Positions 45,632-53,904 of a DNA stretch of 64,000 nucleotides are shown here, piece after piece. Within the stretch, counting starts at the first letter, position 1. Each line of letters begins with the position of its first letter. The translations under genes and the position numbers were made by a program. The notes beneath the pieces are model-generated. The model was not told where the DNA came from. It was given only the letters and a program-made list of their open reading frames with translations, and ran no database searches. Origin of the DNA: Natribacillus halophilus (GTDB lineage: Bacteria; Bacillota; Bacilli; Bacillales; Marinococcaceae); the NCBI RefSeq assembly GCF_900100185.1, contig NZ_FNEN01000010.1, positions 1-64,000 on the forward strand, written 5' to 3'.

Positions 45632-46063
45632 ATGATCAAACCAAGTCGTACCGAATGGCAAATACGCTGTGCGTTTAACGCCTTTTGTAAACGTGTGTTA
45701 AAGAATGAAGCAACCAACATTTACCACGAGAGACGGCGACAACAAGCCAAGGAAATGACTTTTTCCGGTTTAACACCCCAAGAAGAAAATCAGCTCTATA
45801 CCTTAGACAAACATGAAGAAGACGAACGAGATTTTCAAGTGGCCGGGAAAAGAATGACGTCAAGGTTAGTGGCTCAAGCCATGCACACGTTGCCAAAAGA
45901 AAAGCGTATCGCTGTCCTCTTATCCTATTTCTTTCATCAATCAGATATAGAGATCAGTCAACTGCTCGATGTTCCACGCAGTACCGTGCAGTATAGGCGG
46001 ACAAGCGCATTAGAACGGTTAAAACGATTTTTGGAGGAACATGCAGATGAATGGGTTGATTAA
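45632..46063 (+). CDS. Sigma-70-like ICE regulator (Tn916 Orf7-like)
   Basis: 143 aa from ATG 45632 with GAAGGGAG upstream. The C-terminal region-4 helix-turn-helix is clear: LPKEKRIAVLLSYFFHQSDI, EISQLLDVPRSTVQYRRTSA, LERLKRFL. Such proteins pair with a small HTH gene (next entry) and control transfer or recombinase genes in ICE of this group. Confidence 0.85.
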   Translation: MIKPSRTEWQIRCAFNAFCKRVLKNEATNIYHERRRQQAKEMTFSGLTPQEENQLYTLDKHEEDERDFQVAGKRMTSRLVAQAMHTLPKEKRIAVLLSYFFHQSDIEISQLLDVPRSTVQYRRTSALERLKRFLEEHADEWVD

Positions 46064-46295
46064 TACCGAGAACAATGAGCGTGGTTTGTTGCCGTTTCCG
46101 GTTATTTTAGCTGCAAATAAGGGTGAAGCCGAAGCCATGAAAGTCGTTATCCAGCATTATGAAAGCTATATGGCCAGCCTGTCCATGCGAAAACTTCAGG
46201 ATGAGCAAGGAAACACCTATTGGGGCATGGATAAAGATACACATGATCGCTTACGATCCAAACTTATGCAGTCTGTTTTGGCTTTTGAGATTTAA
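46047..46295 (+). CDS. Small helix-turn-helix protein (Tn916 Orf8-like)
   Basis: 82 aa from ATG 46047, with GGAGGA at a good distance inside the previous gene; overlaps it by 17 bases. LPFPVILAANKGEAEAMKVV and IQHYESYMASLS match the HTH_16-type proteins that follow the sigma-like gene in Tn916-related elements. Confidence 0.83.
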   Translation: MNGLINTENNERGLLPFPVILAANKGEAEAMKVVIQHYESYMASLSMRKLQDEQGNTYWGMDKDTHDRLRSKLMQSVLAFEI

Positions 46296-46489
46296 GCAGA
46301 GAATGATTAGTATTCCCCTTTCGTTATAATCATTTGATCCTTGACAAACGAGCATGGAAGATAACGCCATGCCTTATAATTAGAAAAATCAGATACGTTC
46401 TGCTGATGTTGAGCTACATGATTCTTGCGCCATGACTTTCTTTGGAAACGAGCGATTATCAAGAAATCTAATGTAATCGTGGTGGATTA

Positions 46490-46705
46490 CTGGCGATGAC
46501 CCATCAGTATGGATAATGATACTCCCCTATAGTCATAGTTTGAGCGTTAGAAGCGTCGCAAAGCAATGAGTAGGGCTGGAAGAAATACTTGCAGGGGTGA
46601 AATTCCCGTGGAGCTTTACCAACAGCCGTCTGATTTTTAAAATAGGTAGTGTGGTTGATGAAATATTGGAGTTGATCGTAAATCAGCAAGGTTTTGTACG
46701 GTAAA
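46490..46705 (+). ncRNA. Candidate structured RNA, copy A
   Basis: About 200 bases homologous to copy B at 47143-47350. Shared blocks: CGATGAYCCAT, GGATAATGATAC, GGGTGAAATTCCC-like, and the GGTAAATTTT-AGGAG end. Stems: AGTAT / ATACT around GGATAATG, GGCTG / CAGCC, and GGGG-TGAAAT-TCCC. After its AGGAGA there is no SHOCT-like ORF, so this copy seems to be the leader of a deleted recombinase module. Confidence 0.5.
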
Positions 46706-47142
46706 TTTTTAGGAGATCCTGGCTGAAATGGGATTTCCTATAGGGTGGGAATCGTATTTCCGTTGAGTGAAAAACATTATTTCGCAAAAAGCTTAAAACA
46801 AATGGCGTTTGTACGGTAAAATAGAAATAACGGAAATTAACACTTCATCCTCGACAAAGGTCTACGAGTGTATAGATTTTTTTCAGTGTCTATTGTCAAT
46901 GGAACAGTTTGAATACTGATATTACCAAATTCAAACAGCTCAAGTTTTTTGTGAAATGATACCAATTATTGTCAGGAAATGTCACGGTGGGACTTGTTCT
47001 TCTACCCTTTGGTCTTTGAAAATTAAATAGATCCATTCCGGTACGCTCCCCGCATGAGAAGCCAGTTTGCAGATGCGCCAAGACCATCATGTGAAATGAG
47101 AGCAATGTCATCTATAGCATAAATTAAGTGGTGGTTCCACTT

Positions 47143-47350
47143 AGGGCGATGATCCATGTGGAGGGATAATGATACTTCCGTTCAGCCACAGCTTTACCTT
47201 ATGATGGTGATTCACGCAATGGGGACGGCTCGCAGCGATCCTGGGAGAGGTGAAAATCCTATGGGCCAATCTTTAACCACTGGCCGCTGGAAGGGATATT
47301 GTTATAGTAAAACCTTCAAGTTAAAAATTTGCTTTGGTAAATTTTCAGGA
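47143..47350 (+). ncRNA. Candidate structured RNA, copy B (leader of the SHOCT-recombinase unit)
   Basis: Same conserved blocks as copy A, with compensatory changes in the stems: GGAG / CTTCC instead of AGTAT / ATACT, CGGCT / GGCCG instead of GGCTG / CAGCC, and GAGG-TGAAAA-TCCT instead of GGGG-TGAAAT-TCCC. It ends at the ribosome site AGGAGG of the 48-aa gene at 47358. I cannot assign it to an RNA family. Confidence 0.55.
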
Positions 47351-47357
47351 GGTAACT

Positions 47358-47504
47358 ATGGATAAAACATTATTGAAGTATAGTATGAAAATTGCCATGT
47401 TAAAACAGTTGCTCGCATTGTCCCTGATTACAGAAAAAGAATTTATTTTAGTAAAAAACCATTTAATGGAAAAATACGGAATAATATCAGAGGTGAATTT
47501 TTAA
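47358..47504 (+). CDS. SHOCT-like small protein (48 aa)
   Basis: ATG follows CAGGAGGTAACT. Sequence MDKTLLKYSMKIAMLKQLLA then LSLITEKEFILVKNHLMEKY and GIISEVNF. The L-x-LLxxGLITExEFxxVKxxLxxKYG pattern is that of SHOCT-like proteins placed before ICE serine recombinases. Probably an accessory or regulatory partner of recombination. 73 bases before the recombinase gene. Confidence 0.75.
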   Translation: MDKTLLKYSMKIAMLKQLLALSLITEKEFILVKNHLMEKYGIISEVNF

Positions 47505-47577
47505 TTCGCACAATGGTGAATCAACTCCAATCTTATTATACTTGTAAGTGAGAATAAGATGAAAGGAGTTTTTAAGC

Positions 47578-49332
47578 ATGGAAAATTACGAAGTTGAAGT
47601 CATAAAAGCCAATCGAAAATTAACTAATCGGACCAATTCCGATCTTTCCGACACTTTGAAAGTAGCTCCTTATGCGCGTGTAAGCACAGATACTGAAGAA
47701 CAGCTCAGCAGTTATCAATCCCAAGTACAGCATTACACAGACATGGTGGATCAACGTAGTGATTGGACATTAGTAGATATTTATGCTGATGAAGCAATTA
47801 CTGGAACACAAACGGTGAAACGAGAAGATTTTCAGCGGCTTATTAATGATTGTATAGATGGAAAGATTGATATGATCATAACGAAGTCGATATCAAGGTT
47901 TGCCCGAAATACATTGGATACTTTAAAGCATGTTCGTCAATTAAAAGAGAAAAATATTGCGGTTTTGTTTGAAGATGAGAACATTAATACAATGACAATG
48001 GATGGAGAACTTTTGCTCACCATTTTAAGTTCAGTCGCACAACAGGAAGTAGAAAATATTTCTGCCAATGTGAAAAAGGGACTGCAAATGAAAATGCAGC
48101 GAGGTACTATGGTTGGTTTTCAAAGCTGTCTTGGTTATGATTATGATCCACAAACCAAAGAGATTTGCATTAATAAAGCAGAAGCTCAAATAGTACGCTA
48201 CATTTTTAGACGTTATATTGAGGGAATAGGAACCGGAGTTATTACAAGGGAGCTTATGCAAGCTGGACTTAAAACCAAAAAAGGAAGTGAAATTTGGAGA
48301 GATTCGACTGTTCTTTTCATCCTAAAAAATGAAAAATATAAAGGAGATTTATTGCAAGGGAAATCATTTACGGTTGATCCCATATCTAAGAGAAGACTTG
48401 CAAATTTTGGTGAGGTCAACCAGTATTACGTTAAGAATCATCATGAACCAATTATAAGTAGAGAAGTGTTTGATAAGGCACAAGATTTTTTAAACAGAAG
48501 AAGCAAAGCGAAATTGAAAGGGAAAAGAAAACATGGAAAAACCGGTGGAAAGTATAGTAGGTTATATACATTTAGCAGCTTGTTGGAATGCGCACATTGT
48601 GGAAACATTTATAGTCGGCGTTCGTGGCATGCAGAGACTACACATAAGAAAACAGTGTGGGAATGCGTTACTAAAACTAAAAAAGGAAAGAAATATTGCC
48701 TTCATAGTAAAGCCGCAGGAGAAGCAGTTCTTGAGGAAGCTTTTGTGCAATCATATCGGAAGCTTTGTCGAAACCATAAGGAAGTATTGAATGAATTGCT
48801 TCATACAATGGAATCTTTGCTAATGGATAAAAAGCAGCAAAAAAGACTAGATAAACTCTCAAAAGAGATTAATCATATAGAACAAAAAAGTCGAAAGTTA
48901 CTTGATTTATTAATGGAAGAAGAGATCGATAAAATTTCTTATGATCATAAACGAAATGAACTGCAAACAACCGAAGCTCGATTACGTGAAGAAAAAGAAA
49001 AACTGGAACGATCAATTCAACAAACAAATTCCGTAGAAGCACGGATTAAGAAGTTTCAAGAAGTGCTGACGGAAAATGATATCTTACCTGAGTTTGACCG
49101 TCATGTATTTGAAAGCATCACAGAAAAAGTGATTATGGGTGATCCTACTAAACAAAAACCTAACCAAATCACATTTATATTTAAGACAGGTGAACGTAAA
49201 ATTATGGATGGAAAAAGACTTGCAGATGATCAAAAAAAGCCCGTAGAAAAAGAAAGGAGTGAGCCGCTTTCCCTTTCCTTTAACAACACAGGTAGAGAGC
49301 GTGACGCGGTTGGTGCGGAGGTAATGCCGTAA
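47578..49332 (+). CDS. Large serine recombinase (ICE integrase/excisionase)
   Basis: 584 aa. Catalytic resolvase domain at the N-terminus with YARVSTDTEEQLSSYQSQV (Ser about 39) and SISRFARNTLD; recombinase domain (GYDYDPQTKEICINKAEAQI); zinc ribbon LECAHCGNIYSRR with later Cys (WECVTKTKKGKKYC); long coiled coil (about 410-520); beta-rich end (ITEKVIMGD... ITFIFKTGE). ATG after AAAGGAG. The last 14 codons after FNNT lie beyond the att core, in host DNA. In the circular element the frame would instead run into 1603-1773. Confidence 0.94.
   Translation: MENYEVEVIKANRKLTNRTNSDLSDTLKVAPYARVSTDTEEQLSSYQSQVQHYTDMVDQRSDWTLVDIYADEAITGTQTVKREDFQRLINDCIDGKIDMIITKSISRFARNTLDTLKHVRQLKEKNIAVLFEDENINTMTMDGELLLTILSSVAQQEVENISANVKKGLQMKMQRGTMVGFQSCLGYDYDPQTKEICINKAEAQIVRYIFRRYIEGIGTGVITRELMQAGLKTKKGSEIWRDSTVLFILKNEKYKGDLLQGKSFTVDPISKRRLANFGEVNQYYVKNHHEPIISREVFDKAQDFLNRRSKAKLKGKRKHGKTGGKYSRLYTFSSLLECAHCGNIYSRRSWHAETTHKKTVWECVTKTKKGKKYCLHSKAAGEAVLEEAFVQSYRKLCRNHKEVLNELLHTMESLLMDKKQQKRLDKLSKEINHIEQKSRKLLDLLMEEEIDKISYDHKRNELQTTEARLREEKEKLERSIQQTNSVEARIKKFQEVLTENDILPEFDRHVFESITEKVIMGDPTKQKPNQITFIFKTGERKIMDGKRLADDQKKPVEKERSEPLSLSFNNTGRERDAVGAEVMP
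49283..49324 (+). pseudogene. Displaced 3' end of rlmD and attR core
   Basis: In the frame different from the recombinase, TTQVESVTRLVRR and stop TAA at 49322-49324 form an RlmD C-terminus. The core ACACA is at 49286-49290. This is the original tail of the host gene cut off by integration. Confidence 0.8.
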
Positions 49333-49654
49333 TGATTGCGATCATTTTTTTTTCTCTCATCGGCGTTCTTATCGGTATGACATCCAGTTTATTCGGGTTC
49401 GGCGGTGGTTTTATCGTCGTACCGATTCTTTACGCCTTCTTGCCTGACACGATTCCTGCTGATTATGTGATGCATACGGCGATTGGAACGTCACTCGCCG
49501 TGATGATTATCAATTCTTTCAATTCAACGCTTAATCATGCGAGAAAAGGGAATGTGCAGGTAGAAGGATTGCGCAAACATTGCCCGACCCCCTGTTTTCG
49601 AAAGCGTATATCGTTTTGCTTGTAATTGTTGTGGTTATGATGGTATTTGGCTAA
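49332..49654 (+). pseudogene. TauE/SafE-family sulfite exporter, internally deleted
   Basis: The N-terminal part (GVLIGMTSSLFGFGGGFIVVPIL and following, with two TM helices) is intact to EGLRK, then a different frame gives the C-terminal end LPDPLFSKAYIVLLVIVVVM MVFG and stop at 49652-49654. More than half of the about 260-aa protein is missing. First host gene right of the ICE. Confidence 0.85.
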
Positions 49655-49791
49655 AATGCTTAGCCAATTACCACTCCGTACACAACAATTTTGATTCTCT
49701 TTAGAATGTATGAAAGTCACTTGAAAATATTTTGATCATTATGTATATTAATAATATACTTATACCTTCTATTATTAAAGGGGAGCTCGTA

Positions 49792-51114
49792 ATGTTTGTT
49801 TCTATCACACAATTTTTTGATCGTATGGTGCAACGTTATCTGCCAGATGCCTTTTTGTTTGCGATTATTTTGACTTTAGTTGTTTTTATCGGTGGCATTT
49901 TTATGGCTGATAATACACCGCTTGCTATGATGCAACATTGGGGTGATGGTTTTTGGGATCTATTGGACTTTTCAATGCAAATGGCACTTATTGTTGTAAC
50001 AGGATATATTTTGGCAAACACCCCGATTGTAAAATCTATTCTTTCGCGATTGGCATTATTTGCTCACACCCCGGCGCAAGCCATTGTGCTTGTTACTGTT
50101 GTCGCGACCATTGCGTGTCTCATTAACTATGGTTTCGGTCTTGTTCTCGGAGCATTATTTGCCCGCCATGTTGTTCGTAACGTGCCAACCGTTGATTTTC
50201 GTCTGTTGATTGCATCTGCCTATAGTGGCTTTATCGTCTGGCATGGAGGGTTATCCGGCTCTGTTCCTCTCACAATCAATACACCTGGTCACTTTCTGGA
50301 AGATATGCTAGGGACAATTCCTATTACGGAAACCATCTTTTCTTCGTATAATATATTTATAGTCGTGGCTTTTCTAATCAGTTTACCTTTGGTTAATTTG
50401 CTGCTACTGCGAGGAACGGATCAAACGAATAAAATCGATCCTTCATTTTTGGAAGAAGCAGCATCACGGGAAGATGAATCGACCCCACATCAAACACCTG
50501 CCGATCGTTTAGAAAATAGTCAATTGATCTCAATGGTCATTGGTTTTCTCGGACTCGGTTATGTCGTCTATTTTTTTGCTACGCAGGGGTTGGATCTTAA
50601 TCTGAATATCGTAAATTTTACCTTCTTATTTCTTGGGATTCTCCTTCATCGGACGCCGAGACGTTATTTACGAGTGGTGAGTGATGCCGTTAAAAACGCG
50701 GGAGGGATTATTATCCAATTTCCTTTCTATGCCGGTATTATGGGTATGATGGTGGAATCTGGATTATCTGAACAGTTATCACTATTCTTCATAAATATAT
50801 CTACGGAAGTTACTTATCCGCTATTTGCGTTTTTAAGTGCGGGCATTGTGAATTTTTTCGTCCCATCCGGCGGAGGGCAGTGGGCGGTTCAAGGTTCGAT
50901 TATGATTCCCGCTGCTCTCGAAATCGGTGTGAATCCCGCACGTACCGCTATGGCTGTAGCTTGGGGGGACGCTTGGACTAATATGATCCAACCTTTTTGG
51001 ACGCTCCCGTTATTAGCCATCGCAGGATTAAAGGTTCGTGATATTATGGGTTTTTGTCTTGTGATTCTTTTCTGGTCACTTATACCGATTTCTATCGGGT
51101 TATTGTTTATTTAA
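49792..51114 (+). CDS. atoE: Short-chain fatty acid transporter AtoE
   Basis: 440 aa, about 12 membrane helices, from ATG 49792 (AAAGGGGAGCTCGTA upstream). Family motifs: FAIILTLVVFIGGIF, LINYGFGLVLGALFAR, FIVWHGGLSGSVPLTIN, and VNFFVPSGGGQWAVQGSIMI. Likely takes up or secretes short-chain fatty acids such as butyrate or acetoacetate. Followed by a bidirectional terminator. Confidence 0.93.
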   Translation: MFVSITQFFDRMVQRYLPDAFLFAIILTLVVFIGGIFMADNTPLAMMQHWGDGFWDLLDFSMQMALIVVTGYILANTPIVKSILSRLALFAHTPAQAIVLVTVVATIACLINYGFGLVLGALFARHVVRNVPTVDFRLLIASAYSGFIVWHGGLSGSVPLTINTPGHFLEDMLGTIPITETIFSSYNIFIVVAFLISLPLVNLLLLRGTDQTNKIDPSFLEEAASREDESTPHQTPADRLENSQLISMVIGFLGLGYVVYFFATQGLDLNLNIVNFTFLFLGILLHRTPRRYLRVVSDAVKNAGGIIIQFPFYAGIMGMMVESGLSEQLSLFFINISTEVTYPLFAFLSAGIVNFFVPSGGGQWAVQGSIMIPAALEIGVNPARTAMAVAWGDAWTNMIQPFWTLPLLAIAGLKVRDIMGFCLVILFWSLIPISIGLLFI

Positions 51115-51148
51115 AAAAACCCCGGTGCAAGTCTTTGCACCGGGATTA
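51114..51148. terminator. Bidirectional intrinsic terminator
   Basis: CCCGGTGCAA pairs with TTGCACCGGG (51121-51144) with an A-run on the left and ATT on the right; serves atoE (+) and the MDR gene (-), whose genes converge here. Confidence 0.85.
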
Positions 51149-52081
51149 AGGCTGTTCTTTAATTTTGATCACGAGTTTCCCTTTCGTATGGCCGCTCTCG
51201 ATTTGTTCATGGGCTTCTTTTACGCCTTCCAAGGTGAAAGGGTAGACTTTTGTGATCACTGGACGGATGGCGTTGCTCTCTATGAGTTCGCGTATTTCTT
51301 TCATCAAGCGACCGGATGTTGAAATGGAGGTAAATACGGCGGTGATTCCTGCGCGTTCGGCCGCCTGTTTATCGGGCTGTCTTGCAATAGAGACGAGACA
51401 GCCATCTTTTTTTATAATATCGAAGAATTGACTCTGCTGTTCGCCGCCGACACAATCAAACACGGCATCGGCAGCATCGATACGGTCGAGCATGGATTTT
51501 TTCCTGTAATTGAGCACGTGATCGGCCCCGAGTTTTTTCATGAGCGATTGGCTGTCTGAGCCACCGATCGCGGTGACGGTCGCTCCCAAATGTTTGCCGA
51601 TTTGAATGGCGAAGGTGCCGACTCCGCCTCCGCCTCCGACGATGAGCAAGTGATCGCCCTTTTTGATACGGATGCGTTCGTTTAGGTTTTGCCAGGCTGT
51701 GAGTGCGGCTAAAGGGGTGGCCGCTGCCTCCTGAAAGCTGGCTTGTAAAGGGAGGCGGGTAAGGAGAGTTTCATCGATGGCAACAGCTTCTGCGTAAGTA
51801 GCCCCCGGTATTTGCTTTGGCGTGGCAAAAACACGATCCCCGACGGAAAAACGGGTCACTTCAGGTCCCTTGCCAATCACGATGCCGGCAATATCACTGC
51901 CGGGGATGACCGGGAAGTCGAGGTTTTGTCTTTTGCCTTCTCTAATTTTAAAATCAATCGGATTAACAGACGTCGCATACATTTCTACGAGAACGTCGCG
52001 TCTCCCCAGTTCAGGTTCCGTGATCTCCAGTAGCCGCAATTGCTCCCGTCCGCCGAATTGTTCAATCCCGACCGCCTTCAC
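51146..52081 (-). CDS. Zinc-independent MDR oxidoreductase (quinone-reductase-like)
   Basis: 311 aa from GTG 52081 (VKAVGIEQFGGREQL), with AGGGAG placed well upstream; GTG 52090 sits on that site. Medium-chain dehydrogenase fold: ATSVNPIDFKIREG, PGSDIAGIVIGKG, Rossmann motif VGGGGGVGTFAIQIGKHL, then DHVLNYRK. No catalytic-zinc Cys at the usual place, as in quinone oxidoreductases. NADPH is the likely donor. Confidence 0.9.
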   Translation of the reverse strand: MKAVGIEQFGGREQLRLLEITEPELGRRDVLVEMYATSVNPIDFKIREGKRQNLDFPVIPGSDIAGIVIGKGPEVTRFSVGDRVFATPKQIPGATYAEAVAIDETLLTRLPLQASFQEAAATPLAALTAWQNLNERIRIKKGDHLLIVGGGGGVGTFAIQIGKHLGATVTAIGGSDSQSLMKKLGADHVLNYRKKSMLDRIDAADAVFDCVGGEQQSQFFDIIKKDGCLVSIARQPDKQAAERAGITAVFTSISTSGRLMKEIRELIESNAIRPVITKVYPFTLEGVKEAHEQIESGHTKGKLVIKIKEQP

Positions 52082-52215
52082 GGGTATCACTCCCTTTTAC
52101 TTCTATATTACCCATTTTCACGGATTTAGAATCTCAGAAATGGGTGGTTTTCTCCATGATGGCGCAAATGATGTATAATGATTAGTGAAGAGTTAAAACG
52201 AAAGGGGATGGAAAC

Positions 52216-52488
52216 TTGTCAACTAAGGAAGAAGTCATCGAGATGATAAAAAAGATGCCTGATAATGCGTCAACGGACGATATCATGGAAAAATTATTTG
52301 AAAAAATCAAACGCGAAATAAAAAGCGCCAGATTCCACGCTCAAAGCGCCAGAATATCATCGAAAACCGCCAGAATCTCCCCCGAAACCGAAAGATTCTA
52401 CGCAAAATCCGCCAGATTCCACGCGACCCACACGCAAGCCGGCATCATATCAAAAGCTGCAACGATAGGTTATAATGAAAATAGATGA
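52216..52488 (+). CDS. Small protein with an antitoxin-like start and a repeat-derived tail
   Basis: 90 aa from TTG 52216 (AAAGGGGATGG upstream). The start MSTKEEVIEMIKKMPDNAST then DDIMEKLFEKI resembles the common small addiction-type proteins of bacilli (usual form about 60-80 aa with KLGxELDEGK after it). From residue 36 the sequence is a repetitive run (SARFHAQSARISSKTARISP...) coming from a 21-bp DNA repeat; the original C-terminus seems to be replaced. No toxin gene is adjacent. Confidence 0.6.
   Translation: MSTKEEVIEMIKKMPDNASTDDIMEKLFEKIKREIKSARFHAQSARISSKTARISPETERFYAKSARFHATHTQAGIISKAATIGYNENR
52320..52432. repeat. About five degenerate 20-21-bp tandem repeats inside the ORF
   Basis: Units resemble AAAGCGCCAGATTCCACGC: the string GCCAGA recurs at 52325, 52348, 52369 and 52411, with a variant (CGAAAGATTCTACGC) between. 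Confidence 0.75.
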
Positions 52489-52502
52489 GAGGGGGCCTTA
52501 AC

Positions 52503-53904
52503 GTGACGCCAAAATGGGTGGAAGCCTTACAACATGTCATCCCGGACAACCGTCTGCTCACGTCGTTGCCCGACCGGTTCAGTTATAGTTTTGATGCGTC
52601 TTTTGGCGAGTATTTACCGGAAGCGGTTGTGCAGGTGATGTCGCGGGAAGAAGTTGTCGAAGTCGTAAAAGTAGCTGATCACCATGAAGTTCCCATCACA
52701 CCGAGGGGTCAGAGCACGTCCCTGAGTGGCGGGCCGCTTCCCGTTCACGGCGGGATTGTGCTTGATTTTGCCTTATGGTCGCAGACATTGGATGTCGATC
52801 CGGAAAACAAGACAGTAACGGTTTCGCCCGGTGTTCTTACTGCGGATATTAATGCAGCTGGCGAACCTCACGGGTTGCTATACGCCCCTGATCCGAGCAG
52901 CGCCCATGTCTCCACGATCGGCGGCAATTTAGCCGAAAATTCGGGCGGACCGAAAGGCCTGAAATACGGGGTGACGAAAAATTTCGTCCTCGGCCTGGAA
53001 GTCGTCACTGCCCAGGGAGAAATCATTCAAACCGGCTATCGGACATCGGAAGAAGAGCCTTTTGATGTAACGAAATTGATCGTTGGTTCCGAGGGAACGC
53101 TAGGGGTGATCACCGAAGCCACCCTCAAACTTATGCCGATTCCGCAGGCGACGAAAACGATGATGGCGGTGTTTGATGACATCGTAGATGCGGGAGCCGC
53201 GATCTCGAAAACGCTGACGTCCGGTATATTCCCGTCAAAAATGGAATTAATCGACGAAGGGTGCATGGTCGCGGTCGAAAATTACCAGCCATCCGGACTT
53301 CCGGTCGACGCGAAAGCGGTCATTTTGATCGAGCTGGACGGCCATGCCGACGCGCTTGCTGATGAAGCCGAACAAGTCGCCAATATCGTAAAAAGCGTGG
53401 GCGCAAGAGAAACCAAAATTGCCGCAAACGAGCAGGAAGCCGCGCAAATCTGGACCGCGCGTAAAATGGTGTCCCCGGCGATCTCACAAGTCAAACCGAC
53501 AAAAATATCCGAGGATGCTACCGTGCCCAGAAGTAAAATCCCCGAGATGATGCAAAAATTACACGACATTCGTGACCGCTATGACCTGGATCTTGTCGTC
53601 TTCGGCCATGCCGGCGATGGCAATTTGCATCCTGATATTCTCGCGGATAAACGAGACCCCGATGAAATGGAGAGAGCGGAAAAAGCGGTGGCCGAAATTT
53701 TTTCAGCTGCTATCGAATTGGGGGGGCACGTTATCCGGGGAGCACGGCATCGGCACGATGAAAGCGCCGTTTATGGAAGAGGAACTTGGGGAAACGGGCC
53801 TGGAGATGATGAAACGGTTAAAGCAATCCTGGGATCCGAAAGGCATTATGAATCCCGGTAAAATATTCGCGAGCTCCGGTGCGAAGCTGGTGTTGACGGA
53901 CTAA
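52503..53904 (+). pseudogene. FAD-linked oxidase (GlcD / D-lactate dehydrogenase-like), frameshifted at a G7 run
   Basis: GTG 52503 follows GAGAGGGGG. The FAD-binding domain (PRGQSTSLSGGPLPVHGGIVL; STIGGNLAENSGGPKGLKYGVT; GSEGTLGVITEATLKL) and the C-terminal substrate domain (VFGHAGDGNLHPDI) are present. After ELGG the frame changes: GTLSGEHGIGTMKAPFMEE is found one frame over and runs to TAA 53904. One G too many in the seven-G run at 53720-53726 explains it. Sequencing error at the homopolymer is possible, in which case the gene is intact (about 466 aa). Confidence 0.88.

Larger units (their letters stand above)
1598..49290. mobile_element. Integrative and conjugative element in the 3' end of rlmD
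   Basis: The left junction lies in rlmD around ACACA at 1598-1602 and the right junction around ACACA at 49286-49290. After the right core the DNA encodes an RlmD-like C-terminus in frame. Between them are a full Tn916/ICEBs1-type transfer module (ParB-like to TcpH and wall hydrolase), a cargo region and, next to the right junction, a large serine recombinase. The end of rumA/rlmD is a known target of ICE serine recombinases. The exact crossover dinucleotide cannot be fixed from one sequence. The cargo may have been built up by several insertions. Confidence 0.82.

Noticed and set aside
46896-47111. 71-aa minus-strand ORF between the RNA copies
   Set aside because: No ribosome site or protein-like pattern; it lies between the duplicated RNA elements.
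46490-47350. Group II intron
   Set aside because: No intron-encoded protein and no recognisable domain V; the duplicated RNA pattern is different.
52320-52432. CRISPR-like array
   Set aside because: Units of about 21 bp are adjacent and degenerate, without unique spacers; it is a simple tandem repeat inside an ORF.
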